Shown here one piece after another: positions 1 to 8,043 of a DNA stretch of 64,000 bases. Position 1 is the first letter of the stretch. Every line of letters begins with the position of its first letter. The translations under genes were made by a program, and so were the position numbers. Source of the DNA: Halobellus litoreus (GTDB lineage Archaea > Halobacteriota > Halobacteria > Halobacteriales > Haloferacaceae); NCBI RefSeq assembly GCF_024464595.1, contig NZ_JANHAW010000002.1, forward strand, positions 1,326,192 through 1,390,191. Direction: 5' to 3'. The notes below the pieces were generated by a model, which had not been told where the DNA came from, did no database searches, and worked only from the letters and a program-made list of their open reading frames with translations.

Positions 1-71
1 CTGGAGGGGCTTGAACCCTGCAAGTCGCAGCGCGCGAACGGAGTGAGCGCGACCGTCTTGCTTCGGTTCAA

Positions 72-116
72 GTCCCTCCCGGCCCGTGAGCCGTCTCTGA
101 ACGAAGTGAAGAGCGG
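72..116. repeat. 45-bp direct repeat, copy 1 (tRNA 3'-end-like)
   Basis: These 45 bases recur without change at 186-230. Just before and within the copy the sequence reads GGTTCAAGTCC followed by CTCCCGGCCCG, which resembles the T-loop, T-stem and acceptor end of a tRNA. The 5' side of the T-stem is not complementary, so this is not an intact tRNA. Archaeal integrases often use tRNA 3' ends as attachment sites, so an old att duplication is possible, but no integrase gene lies in the window. Confidence 0.75.
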
Positions 117-185
117 CGGTAGTACACGGGAGACTTGAACCAGGGAGCGACGCGAGTGGAACGAGCAGAGCGACTGTGGTTCAAC

Positions 186-230
186 GTCCCTCCCGGCCCG
201 TGAGCCGTCTCTGAACGAAGTGAAGAGCGG
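186..230. repeat. 45-bp direct repeat, copy 2
   Basis: Second copy of the repeat at 72-116, 114 bases further on. The preceding T-loop-like sequence reads GGTTCAACGTCC and has one extra base compared with copy 1. The first 30 bases of the window also hold a T-arm-like hairpin on the opposite strand (AGGG, TTCAAGC, CCCT). Together these suggest a patch of tRNA-derived debris. Confidence 0.75.
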
Positions 231-543
231 TACATACGCGCAGGAGTTGGACGGGCTTCGTCGCGTCGTCTTGGTGCGAGCTGGTTCCTGCAAGCCCCCG
301 GTCGCTCGACTCGGGCCGCTCGCTGTGGTCCTCGTCGCTCACGCCGTTCGCTCCTGCGGTCCTTGCGTCGCGGTCCGTCGCCGAGCGACCGGCCCCTTGC
401 GACCCGCCCGACGACACCGCTACGCCACGTCCTCCCCAGCCGACTCCTCGCTCGCGTCGCTCGCTCGTCGCCCCTCGCGTGCGTGTGCCGCGCGACAGAG
501 CGCGCGGCAGCACGCACCGGTGGTTTTCCTCTCGGATCGTCGA
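231..543. other. Intergenic spacer without a recognised gene
   Basis: About 310 GC-rich bases between the direct repeats and the oxidoreductase gene that ends at 544 on the minus strand. I see no frame with convincing coding character; the open frames are arginine-rich shadows. The only structure noted is the hairpin at 486-509. Confidence 0.5.
486..509 (-). terminator. Hairpin downstream of the flavin oxidoreductase
   Basis: TGCCGCGCG and CGCGCGGCA form a perfect 9-bp stem with a 6-base loop. It lies 35 bases past the stop codon of the minus-strand gene ending at 544. No T-run follows on that strand, so a terminator role is an inference; it could equally be an RNA-stabilising hairpin. Confidence 0.35.
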
Positions 544-1974
544 CTACGGCAACGAGCCGTTCAGCACCTTCGCGGCGACGAGGACGGGGTCCCAGACGGG
601 GCTGAACGGCGGCGCGTAGCCGAGGTCCTGGCGTTCGAGTTCCGCGACTGTCAGCTCGCCGCCGAGCGCCGTCGCGAGCGTGTCGATCCGGATCGCCGCG
701 CGGTCGGTGCCGACGACGCTCCCGCCGAGGAGCCGGCCGGTGTCGCGGTCGGCGGTGAGCGTGACCGTCGTCTCGGCCGCGCCGGGGTAGTAGCCCGACC
801 GCGATCCGGCCGTGATCGTCTCGGAGACGGGGTCGAAGCCGGCCCCGCGGGCGCGGGCGTGGTCCAGGATCCCCGTCCGGCCGCACTCGAGGTCGAACGC
901 CTTCACCATCGCCGTGCCCGCGACGGACCCGACCGGCGTGGGGTCGCCGCCGACCGTCGCGCCGATGGCCCGGCCGGCGCGGTTCGCGGGGAGGCCGAGC
1001 GGGTCCCATACCGCCTCGTCGGTAACCATATGGGGCATCTCCGCGACGTCGCCCGCGGCGTAGACGTCGTCGACGGTGGTTCGGCCGTAGGCGTCGGCGG
1101 CGACGGCCCCCGACGCGCCGAGTTCGACCGGCGTGTCGTCGAGGAGTTCCGTGTTCGGCCGGATGCCGATCCCGACGAGCGCGGCGTCGACCGCGAGTTC
1201 GGCACCGCTCTCGCAGACGAGGCCGTCGACGTGTCCCGCCTCGCCGTCGAGTCGGACGACCTCCTCGTCGAAGTGCAGCGTCACGCCCGCCTCGCGGAGG
1301 TGTTCCGTGACCGCGTCGCCGACGGCGTCGCCGAACGCCGGGACCGGGCGGTCGGGCCGCTGGAACAGGTGGACGTCGAGGTCCCACGCGTCGAACGCCT
1401 CGGCCATCTCGACGCCGACGTAGCCCGCGCCGACGACCGCGACGGTCTCCGGCGGGGCGAGCGCGCCGTAGCGTTCGACCTCGGACTCGTCCAGCGCGTC
1501 GCCCCCGCCGAGGGCCGCGACTTCGAATTCGTCCGGGTCGGTCAGGTACGCCCGGATCGCCGCGGCGTGATCGAGGCCGTGGAGGGTGAAGACGCCGTCG
1601 AGCGTCGCCCCCTCGATCGGATCCGAGACGGCGCGGGCGCCGGTCGCGACGAGGAGGTCGCCGTAGGGCTGTTCGAACGTCGTCCCGCCGCCCTCGACGG
1701 TGACCGTCGCCGCGTCGGTGTCGACGGCGACGACCTCGTGGCCGCGCCGGAGGTCGATACCGCGCTCTTCGGCGGCCGCGGGCGACAGCGAGAGGAGGTC
1801 TTCGAGGCGGTCGACCTCGCCTTTCACGAAGTACGGCGTGCCGCAGTGTGCGTAGGAGACCCAGGAACCTTTCTCGAACACGATGACGTCGCGGTCGGGG
1901 TCGGTGCGTCGACACTTGCTCGCCGCGGAGAGTCCGGCGGCGTCACCGCCGACGACCACGAAGGGATCGGACAT
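544..1974 (-). CDS. FAD/NAD-dependent disulfide reductase (CoA-disulfide reductase / NADH oxidase family)
   Basis: A 476-residue flavoprotein of the pyridine nucleotide-disulfide oxidoreductase family. The FAD-binding motif VVVGGDAAGLSAAS opens the protein. A single redox cysteine (about residue 44, in YAHCGTPY) is the mark of the CoA-disulfide reductase and NADH oxidase group. The NAD motif VVGAGYVGVEM is near residue 180 and the second FAD motif VYAAGDVAEMP near 300. Residues about 150-172 form an insertion before the NAD domain (GGGDALDESEVERYG) that looks unusual for the family. The ATG at 1974 is chosen because the glycine motif follows directly; the frame extends upstream without coding character. 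It probably reduces a low-molecular-weight disulfide or oxygen; which one cannot be told. Confidence 0.9.
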   Translation of the reverse strand: MSDPFVVVGGDAAGLSAASKCRRTDPDRDVIVFEKGSWVSYAHCGTPYFVKGEVDRLEDLLSLSPAAAEERGIDLRRGHEVVAVDTDAATVTVEGGGTTFEQPYGDLLVATGARAVSDPIEGATLDGVFTLHGLDHAAAIRAYLTDPDEFEVAALGGGDALDESEVERYGALAPPETVAVVGAGYVGVEMAEAFDAWDLDVHLFQRPDRPVPAFGDAVGDAVTEHLREAGVTLHFDEEVVRLDGEAGHVDGLVCESGAELAVDAALVGIGIRPNTELLDDTPVELGASGAVAADAYGRTTVDDVYAAGDVAEMPHMVTDEAVWDPLGLPANRAGRAIGATVGGDPTPVGSVAGTAMVKAFDLECGRTGILDHARARGAGFDPVSETITAGSRSGYYPGAAETTVTLTADRDTGRLLGGSVVGTDRAAIRIDTLATALGGELTVAELERQDLGYAPPFSPVWDPVLVAAKVLNGSLP

Positions 1975-2219
1975 ACGCCTACGTGCACCCGCCGGGGGTA
2001 GATACTTTTCGCCGGACAGCGTGGGCAACGCACGAGCGACGTCGCGCGGGCGGCGTCGGGTCGACAACGCCGGGTTTTAGCACCTCCCGCCTCCGACGTG
2101 CACCGACAACCCGCATCTCGGAGCGTTCGGGTCCGGCGTCGGTCCGACGAACGCGGACGGCTCCGTCCCGGCGGCCGAACAGCCAGCAGAACACGAGCGA
2201 CACGACAGCAACCACGAGT

Positions 2220-3755
2220 ATGAAAGAACGCACGTACGTCGGCGCGATCGATCAGGGAACGACCGGAACGCGGTTCATCGTCTTCGATCACGGCGGGCAG
2301 CCGGTCGCGAACGCCTACGAAACGCACGAACAGATCTACCCCGAACCGGGCTGGGTGGAACACGACCCCGAAGAGATCTGGGAGAACACCACCGTCACGA
2401 TTCGGCGCGCGCTCGACGACGCCGGCATCGACGCCTCGCAGTTGGCGGCGATCGGCATCACCAACCAACGCGAGACGACCGTCGTCTGGGACCGCGAGTC
2501 GGGGACGCCGGTGTACAATGCCATCGTGTGGCAGGATCGGCGGACGACGGAACGAGTCGAAGCGCTCGAACGGGAAGGCAAGGACGCGTGGATCCGCGAG
2601 ACGACCGGGCTCGAACCCGACGCGTACTTTTCGGCGACGAAAGCCGAGTGGCTCCTCGACAACGCCGACCCGATCAAACTCCAGCGGATGCGCCCCGAGG
2701 ACGTCCGCGACCGCGCAGAGGCCGGCGAACTCTGCTTCGGCACGATCGACTCCTGGCTGATCTACAAACTGACCGGCGCGCACGTCACCGACGTCACGAA
2801 CGCCTCGCGGACGATGCTGTTCGACATCCACGACCTGTCGTGGGACGACGAACTGCTCGACGAGTTCCGCGTTCCCGCGGCGATGCTGCCGGAGGTGCGT
2901 CCCTCCGCCGACGACGACCACTACGGAACGACCGACCCCGACGGGTTCCTCGGAGCGTCCGTCCCCGTCGCGGGCGCGCTCGGCGACCAGCAGTCGGCGC
3001 TGTTCGGCCAGACGTGCTTCGACGCCGGCGATGCGAAGAACACCTACGGAACGGGGTCGTTTATGCTGATGAACACGGGAAGCGAGGCCGTCGCCTCCGA
3101 GAACGGCCTGCTCACGACGGTCGGGTTCCAGCGCTCCGGCGAACCGGCTCAGTACGCCCTCGAGGGATCGATATTCATCACCGGCGCGGCAATCGAGTGG
3201 CTGGAGGACCTGACGCTCATCGACGACCCCGCCGAGAGCGAGGCGCTCGCCCGGTCGGTCGACTCGACCGACGGCGTCTACGTCGTCCCCGCGTTCACCG
3301 GCCTCGGCGCGCCGCACTGGGACCAGCGCGCCCGCGGCACCATCGTCGGGATGACGCGCGGGACGCGGCGCGAACACATCGTCCGCGCGACGCTCGAATC
3401 GATCGCCTACCAGACGCGCGACGTCGCCGAGGCGATGACCGAGGACAGCGGGATCGAACTCACGGACCTGCGGGTCGACGGCGGCGCGGTGAAGAACAAC
3501 TTCCTCTGCCAGTTGCAGGCGGACGTCGTCGGCGCGGACATCGTCCGGCCGGAGGTCGACGAGACGACCGCGCTCGGCGCGGCCTACGCCGCCGGGCTCG
3601 CGGTCGACTACTGGGCCTCGCTGGACGAACTCCGCGAGAACTGGCGGGTCGACCGCGAGTTCGAGCCGGACCGCGCGGACGACGTCGAAGAACGCTACGG
3701 GCGCTGGCAGGAGGCCGTCGAGCGCTCGCTCGATTGGGCCAGCGACGAGGAGTGA
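2220..3755 (+). CDS. glpK: Glycerol kinase
   Basis: 511 residues, the normal length for glycerol kinase, which phosphorylates glycerol to glycerol 3-phosphate with ATP. Glycerol is a major carbon source for haloarchaea. The ATP-binding start (DQGTTGTRF, residues 11-19), the substrate segment around VWQDRRT and the NTYGTGSF stretch are all typical of the FGGY kinase family. The ATG at 2220 is chosen because the phosphate-binding motif lies 10 residues in. The 245-bp gap from the divergent upstream gene leaves room for a leader, and no clear TATA box sits just before the ATG. A nitrilase-family gene follows after 5 bases and is probably co-transcribed. No glpF or glpD is adjacent. Confidence 0.97.
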   Translation: MKERTYVGAIDQGTTGTRFIVFDHGGQPVANAYETHEQIYPEPGWVEHDPEEIWENTTVTIRRALDDAGIDASQLAAIGITNQRETTVVWDRESGTPVYNAIVWQDRRTTERVEALEREGKDAWIRETTGLEPDAYFSATKAEWLLDNADPIKLQRMRPEDVRDRAEAGELCFGTIDSWLIYKLTGAHVTDVTNASRTMLFDIHDLSWDDELLDEFRVPAAMLPEVRPSADDDHYGTTDPDGFLGASVPVAGALGDQQSALFGQTCFDAGDAKNTYGTGSFMLMNTGSEAVASENGLLTTVGFQRSGEPAQYALEGSIFITGAAIEWLEDLTLIDDPAESEALARSVDSTDGVYVVPAFTGLGAPHWDQRARGTIVGMTRGTRREHIVRATLESIAYQTRDVAEAMTEDSGIELTDLRVDGGAVKNNFLCQLQADVVGADIVRPEVDETTALGAAYAAGLAVDYWASLDELRENWRVDREFEPDRADDVEERYGRWQEAVERSLDWASDEE

Positions 3756-3760
3756 GAGGA

Positions 3761-4549
3761 ATGAACGTCGCTGTCGTCCAGCTACCGGCACGAAACGAGC
3801 CGGACGCGAATCTGGAGCAGGCGGTGTCGGAGGTCCGCGCGGCCGCGGCCGACGGCGCGGATCTGGTCGTCCTCCCGGAGATGTGGCCGGTCGGCTACTT
3901 CGCGTTCGACGCCTACCGCGACGCCGCGGAACCGGTCCCGGGGCCGACGACCGACCGTCTCGCCGCGCTCGCCGACGACCTCTCGATTCACCTCCACGGC
4001 GGGAGTCTCGTCGAGCGCGACGGCGACGCCGACGGGGGCGACTCGGACCTCTACAACACCTCCGTGCTGTTCGGTCCCGACGGGACGCTCCTCGACACCT
4101 ACCGGAAGATCCACCTGTTCGGTTACGAATCGAAGGAATCCGAGCTACTCACATCCGGAGCGGAACCCTGCGCAGTCGAAACCGACCTCGGAACGGTCGG
4201 ACTGACGACCTGCTACGACCTCCGGTTCCCGGAACTCTACCGCTCGCTCGTCGATCGCGGCGTCGAGATCTTGCTCGTCGCCTCCGCGTGGCCTCGCGAG
4301 CGGATCGATCACTGGCACCTGTTCGCCCGAACGCGGGCCGTCGAGAACCAGACGTTCCTAGTCGCCGCCAACCTCGTCGGATCGATCGACGGCGTCGATC
4401 TCGGCGGCGAGAGCGTCGTCGTCGATCCCTGGGGCGTCGAACGAGCGAACGCCGGAACCGCAGCGGGGACGGCGCACGCGACCGTCGATCTCGACGAGGT
4501 TCGGGAGACGCGCGCGTCGTTTCCGGCGCTCGCGGACCGGAAGCTCTGA
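3761..4549 (+). CDS. Carbon-nitrogen hydrolase (nitrilase superfamily)
   Basis: 262 residues, one nitrilase domain. The Glu-Lys-Cys triad is visible: Glu40 in VVLPEMW, Lys116 in TYRKIHLF and Cys151 in LTTCYDLRFPEL. The last pattern is typical of omega-amidase and putative amidase branches of the superfamily. It should hydrolyse a small amide in the cytoplasm; the substrate cannot be deduced. It begins 5 bases after the glycerol kinase stop codon, which implies one transcript but not a shared pathway. The gene's 3' end takes part in a short tandem duplication that runs into the spacer (4528-4620). Confidence 0.9.
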   Translation: MNVAVVQLPARNEPDANLEQAVSEVRAAAADGADLVVLPEMWPVGYFAFDAYRDAAEPVPGPTTDRLAALADDLSIHLHGGSLVERDGDADGGDSDLYNTSVLFGPDGTLLDTYRKIHLFGYESKESELLTSGAEPCAVETDLGTVGLTTCYDLRFPELYRSLVDRGVEILLVASAWPRERIDHWHLFARTRAVENQTFLVAANLVGSIDGVDLGGESVVVDPWGVERANAGTAAGTAHATVDLDEVRETRASFPALADRKL

Positions 4550-4620
4550 TCGGCTCCACGCTCGCGGACCGGTTCGACGGCACTGTTCGGACCGACGGCT
4601 CTGATCGGTTCGACGCTCAC
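4528..4620. repeat. Imperfect tandem duplication at the 3' end of the nitrilase gene
   Basis: GCTCGCGGACCGG occurs near 4529 and again near 4560. GCTCTGATCGG occurs near 4543 and near 4598, followed in both cases by a TC.ACGCTC string. The stop codon of the upstream gene lies inside the first unit. It looks like a local duplication that decayed after the gene end. Confidence 0.55.
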
Positions 4621-4654
4621 TGACCGCCGTCGAGAGTCGCGATCGGGACGAGCG

Positions 4655-4660
4655 TTTATA
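4655..4660 (+). promoter_or_regulatory. TATA box of small-RNA copy A
   Basis: TTTATA lies exactly 24 bases before the conserved GTGACGTGAG. The same spacing is kept in all four copies of the element, which fits a haloarchaeal promoter with a fixed transcription start. Confidence 0.6.
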
Positions 4661-4684
4661 CCCGATGACGGGACCATCGCCGCC

Positions 4685-4803
4685 GTGACGTGAGTTCCAC
4701 CCCGCGTCGGGAAGCGGTTGTCCGGCACGTCGGCGCGGGGGACGCGAGGACGGCTGGGACATCAGCCCGTATTCGCAGCGAGTGCCGGCTGTTCGCAACT
4801 GCC
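4685..4803 (+). ncRNA. Candidate structured RNA, copy A of four
   Basis: Intergenic element shared with 22155, 32738 and 56377. It begins GTGACGTGAG. CCCCGCGTCG (4700-4709) pairs with CGGCGCGGGG (4731-4740) with one G-U pair. CCGGCAC (4722-4728), inside that loop, pairs with GTGCCGG (4782-4788) downstream, giving a pseudoknot or an alternative fold. A further hairpin GGCTG/CAGCC lies at 4752-4767. The tail CTGTTCGCAA is shared by all copies. It sits between two convergent protein genes, so it is not a leader of either. Function is unknown, and the 3' end is estimated. Confidence 0.6.
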
Positions 4804-4833
4804 AGCGACTGAGAGGCGTCGCTGCCGACCTCC

Positions 4834-6135
4834 CTACCGGCGGACGTTCTCGCCACTCGGTTCGCCCAGGACCGCCTCGCCGTCGTAGACGATTTCGCCA
4901 CGGGAAAGCGTCAGCGACGGGAAAACGCCGATCATTCCCTCGAACGGCGTCCACCCGCACTTCGAGTGGAGATCGTCGCCGCGGATCTCCCGCTCGTCCT
5001 CGGGGTCGACGAGCACCAGGTCTGCGTCGTAGCCCTCGGCGACGCGGCCCTTGGCGGGGAGATCGAAGATTTCGGCCGGATTCGTCGCCGTGAGGTCGCG
5101 GACGCGTTCGTAGGTGATCGCTCCCCGTCGCGCTCGCTCCAAGAGCAGCGGCAGCATCGTCTCGACGCCGGGGACGCCGCTCGGCGCATCCCACAGACTC
5201 GTCTCCTTCTCCTCGACGGTGTGCGGGGCGTGATCGGTCGCGACGATGTCGACATCGCCGTCGACGAGCCGCTGCCACAGCGCTTCGCGACGCTCCTCGC
5301 TCCGAAGCGGGGGGTTCATTCGCCCGTACGTGCCGAGTTCGGTCGCGTTCTCACGGGAGAGAAACAGGTGATGCGGCGTCACCTCGCAGGTCGCACCGCC
5401 CGCGACGGCGGCGTCGACGCCCTCGGGCGTGCTCGTGTGCGCGATGTGGATCGCGGCGTCGGTCTCGGCGCCGACCTCGACGGCGCGTTCGACCGCCGCT
5501 GCCTCGGCCTCGGCGCGGCGGTACTGGCTCCAGACGTCGGCGTCGGCGTCGCGACCGACGCCGCCGGCATCGCGCTCGCGCGCCGTCTCGTCGAACAGGT
5601 CGGCGTCTTCGGCGTGGACAGTGACGACGACGTCCGCCTCGGCCGCCCGCTCGACGGCCTCGGCGAACAGGTCGGCGTCGATGCCCATATCGCCCGTCGA
5701 GTCGGCGAGGAACACCTCACCGAGGGCGAACAGCGGCCGGTCGAACAGCGAGTCGGGGTCCCAGTCGGGCGTCACGCCGCCGTTGATACCGTAGTCGACG
5801 TGCGAGTCGGCAGCGAGCGACGACTTTTCGTCGAACGCGTCGCCGGTGACCGTCGGCGGCGACGTGTTCGGCTGGTCGACGACGGTCGTCACGCCGCCGG
5901 CCGCGGCGCTCGACGAGCCCGTGCGCCAGGTTTCTTTCTGGGAGTGACCCGGTTCCCGGAAGTGAACGTGGGCGTCGATCGCACCGGGAAGCAACAGCCG
6001 TTCGTCGGCGTCGACGACGCGGTCGGCCGGCCCGTCGTCGGTCACGTCCCCGACGTCGGTGATACTGCCGGACTCGGTCCGGACGTCGCAGATTCGACCG
6101 TCGGCGAGTCTCGCGTCGCGGAAGAGCGTCGACAT
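4834..6135 (-). CDS. pyrC: Dihydroorotase
   Basis: 433 residues, an amidohydrolase of the class I dihydroorotase type, which closes carbamoyl-aspartate to dihydroorotate in pyrimidine synthesis. The metal-binding motif DAHVHFREPGHSQKET (His56, His58) is intact, followed by GGVTTVVDQPNT. Further metal ligands are in VHAEDADLF and HIAHTSTPEG, and the catalytic aspartate is in ATDHAPHT. The ATG at 6135 starts at the usual distance before the metal motif. The gene is convergent with the nitrilase gene and has candidate RNA copy A beyond its stop codon. It stands alone; no other pyr gene is adjacent. Confidence 0.95.
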   Translation of the reverse strand: MSTLFRDARLADGRICDVRTESGSITDVGDVTDDGPADRVVDADERLLLPGAIDAHVHFREPGHSQKETWRTGSSSAAAGGVTTVVDQPNTSPPTVTGDAFDEKSSLAADSHVDYGINGGVTPDWDPDSLFDRPLFALGEVFLADSTGDMGIDADLFAEAVERAAEADVVVTVHAEDADLFDETARERDAGGVGRDADADVWSQYRRAEAEAAAVERAVEVGAETDAAIHIAHTSTPEGVDAAVAGGATCEVTPHHLFLSRENATELGTYGRMNPPLRSEERREALWQRLVDGDVDIVATDHAPHTVEEKETSLWDAPSGVPGVETMLPLLLERARRGAITYERVRDLTATNPAEIFDLPAKGRVAEGYDADLVLVDPEDEREIRGDDLHSKCGWTPFEGMIGVFPSLTLSRGEIVYDGEAVLGEPSGENVRR

Positions 6136-6190
6136 ACGCAGCCGTCTCGCGCGGTCGACCTAAGCGCGACGGTTCAGCGCGGTCCCGAAG

Positions 6191-6934
6191 CTACCGGTGT
6201 CCGTCGCCGTACTCCGCGAGCAACGCGGAGACCGAAACCGTCCGTCGCCCGAGATCGCCGCAGAGGGAGTCACGGAGCGACTCCGCGACGGCGTCGGGGT
6301 CCGCCGGACCACCGCTTCGGGCGACGCTTCCCACCGAATCGGGATCGAACGGCACGTCGAGCGCCTCGTAGACGGGAGCGAGTACGGACGCGAGTTCCTC
6401 GTGGGCGTCGACCACGACGACGCCGGCGACGAGCGCCGTCTCGCGTCGGATCCGCTGGGCGATGCCCGAGATCTTCCCGCGGGCCTGCACGGAGTGGTCG
6501 CCCGGACAGAACGACGCCTCGGGCTCGCCGCGCCGGGCGGGGACGCCGAGCGACCGCAACGCCCGGACGACGGCCGTCGTCGCGGCGTCGTACCGCGCTT
6601 CGAGCCCGCGCCGGCTGTCTTCCGTCGGGACCGCGACGGCGAACGCGAGCGTCGTCCCCGAGTACGCGACTGCACGGCCGCCGACGCTCCGCTCGACGGC
6701 CGGATAGCCGTGGGACTCGGCCGCGGTTATCGCTCGCTCGTACCCCTCAGCGCGCGCGTCGCGGCGGCCGAACGCCACGTGGCGGTGCGGCGCCCACACG
6801 CGGACCGTGGGAACGCCGGTCTCGGCTGTCGAAACGAGCATCGCGTCGGTGCCGGTCCGGTCGGCGTCGAGCTGCGACGCCCGCCCGCGAACGACTCGGA
6901 CGTCGGCCGCGTCGGGTGCGATCTCTTCGAGCAC
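6191..6934 (-). CDS. Lipoate-protein ligase-like protein (BPL/LPL domain)
   Basis: 247 residues with a biotin/lipoate protein ligase fold. ERSVGGRAVAYSGTTLAFA matches the glycine-rich lipoyl-AMP binding loop, and KISGIAQR holds the conserved lysine. Such enzymes attach lipoate or octanoate to E2 and H proteins. Fairly low conservation of the second half leaves open a relaxed or regulatory role. The GTG at 6934 is preferred: a CTTAGG box on the minus strand lies about 24 bases upstream, the normal leaderless spacing. The longer frame upstream is arginine-rich and non-coding. It is divergent from the M23-fold gene. Confidence 0.75.
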   Translation of the reverse strand: MLEEIAPDAADVRVVRGRASQLDADRTGTDAMLVSTAETGVPTVRVWAPHRHVAFGRRDARAEGYERAITAAESHGYPAVERSVGGRAVAYSGTTLAFAVAVPTEDSRRGLEARYDAATTAVVRALRSLGVPARRGEPEASFCPGDHSVQARGKISGIAQRIRRETALVAGVVVVDAHEELASVLAPVYEALDVPFDPDSVGSVARSGGPADPDAVAESLRDSLCGDLGRRTVSVSALLAEYGDGHR

Positions 6935-7005
6935 TGAGTGAGAGGATGGAGCCGACGAACCTAAGCGCTCTCGGTCCTCCGGGAGCGTATGATCGGTGGT
7001 CGCGA

Positions 7006-7977
7006 GTGAGGGCCGACGCCGCCGTCCGCGTCCCGGCGTCGACGCTCCGCGGGTACGGGCGCTTCTCGCTGTACAATTCCCCGTATCCCGCACACGATTC
7101 CGGGTGTGCGGTCGACCTCTACCCCGAGGACAACGTGGGACGCTCGCCGGTCGCGGGCGTCGTTCGGGAGACCCGGACCGTGCGGGCGCCGGGGAAACCG
7201 TACGCGGCCGACGAGGAGTACCTCCTCCTCATCGACGTCGACCGCGAGCGGAGCGGGATCAGGGTCGATCGAAAGGGCGGAGCGAACCTAGTGGCTCGGA
7301 TCCTTCACGTCCGGCCGCGGGTCGAACCGGGCGAGGAGGTCGCCGTCGGCGACCCGCTCGGCCCGATGATTCGTTCCGGATTCTTCGCGCCCTGGGTCGC
7401 GAACCACGTCCACCTGGGGTTCCGCGAGGCGGGACAGAATCTCCACCGCGCGGGTGGCTCGCTTCGAGTCGTCGCCGATGTCGACGTCGAGCCGCTGGCC
7501 TGGGACGGAACCGGGAGCGTGATCGACGTCGGAGACACGTACGCGCTCCTCGACAGCCCCACGCACCCGGCTCCGGGCGAGCGCTTCGCCGGCATCGGCG
7601 GGACCGTCGCCGGGGCGGCAGAGACGGAGCCGAGGGAGCCGATGCGGGGAGACCGCGTCGCCGAACGGCAGGTCGCCCTCGACGGCGGACTGACCCACTA
7701 CGCGGGCGGAGGCACACTAGACGGCGATCGCGTCGCCTCCGAACAGGGTGCCGTGTCGTTTCTCGGCCGTCACGTCGGCGACGCCGACGGACGCGACGTC
7801 GCCTGGCGCGACGTCGACGTCGTCGCGAACGGCGATCGGATCACCGGGCTCTCGCTCTTCGCCGGTCTCGGCCCGGCCGTCGGCGTGAAGCTCGTCTGCC
7901 CCGAGCGGGAGTTCGAGATCGGCGATCGCGTCGAGGTATCCGTCCGGGAGAGCGACGACCCGATCCGCCTCGGATAG
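7006..7977 (+). CDS. M23-type (LytM-fold) peptidase-like protein
   Basis: About 323 residues. The middle resembles the M23 metallopeptidase fold: AHDSGCAVDLYP (His30, Asp37), a glycine-rich beta stretch, the phrase VEPGEEVAVGDPLG typical of the family, and NHVHLGF (His134, His136). His-to-Asp spacing is 7 rather than the usual 4, so metal binding is uncertain. The C-terminal half is unrecognised. Haloarchaea lack peptidoglycan, so the substrate is obscure; a glycoprotein or carbohydrate-binding role is possible. The GTG at 7006 is a choice; an in-frame ATG at 6946 would overlap the divergent promoter. No signal peptide is visible, so it may be cytoplasmic. Confidence 0.6.
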   Translation: MRADAAVRVPASTLRGYGRFSLYNSPYPAHDSGCAVDLYPEDNVGRSPVAGVVRETRTVRAPGKPYAADEEYLLLIDVDRERSGIRVDRKGGANLVARILHVRPRVEPGEEVAVGDPLGPMIRSGFFAPWVANHVHLGFREAGQNLHRAGGSLRVVADVDVEPLAWDGTGSVIDVGDTYALLDSPTHPAPGERFAGIGGTVAGAAETEPREPMRGDRVAERQVALDGGLTHYAGGGTLDGDRVASEQGAVSFLGRHVGDADGRDVAWRDVDVVANGDRITGLSLFAGLGPAVGVKLVCPEREFEIGDRVEVSVRESDDPIRLG

Positions 7978-8043
7978 CTGTCGCGAGGCGGACGGGGACG
8001 ATCGAACCGCTGGCTACATACCCGCTCCGCGTGCGATTCTGGT

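Noticed and set aside
68..2001. Long Arg/Gly-rich open frames on both strands over the window start and the oxidoreductase gene
   Set aside because: They are shadows of the minus-strand flavoprotein and of GC-rich spacer; none shows domain motifs or the acidic composition of the real genes.
4966..6945. Continuous + strand frame opposite dihydroorotase and the lipoate-ligase-like gene
   Set aside because: It is the opposite-strand shadow of two well-supported genes; only the part after about 7006 is real coding sequence.
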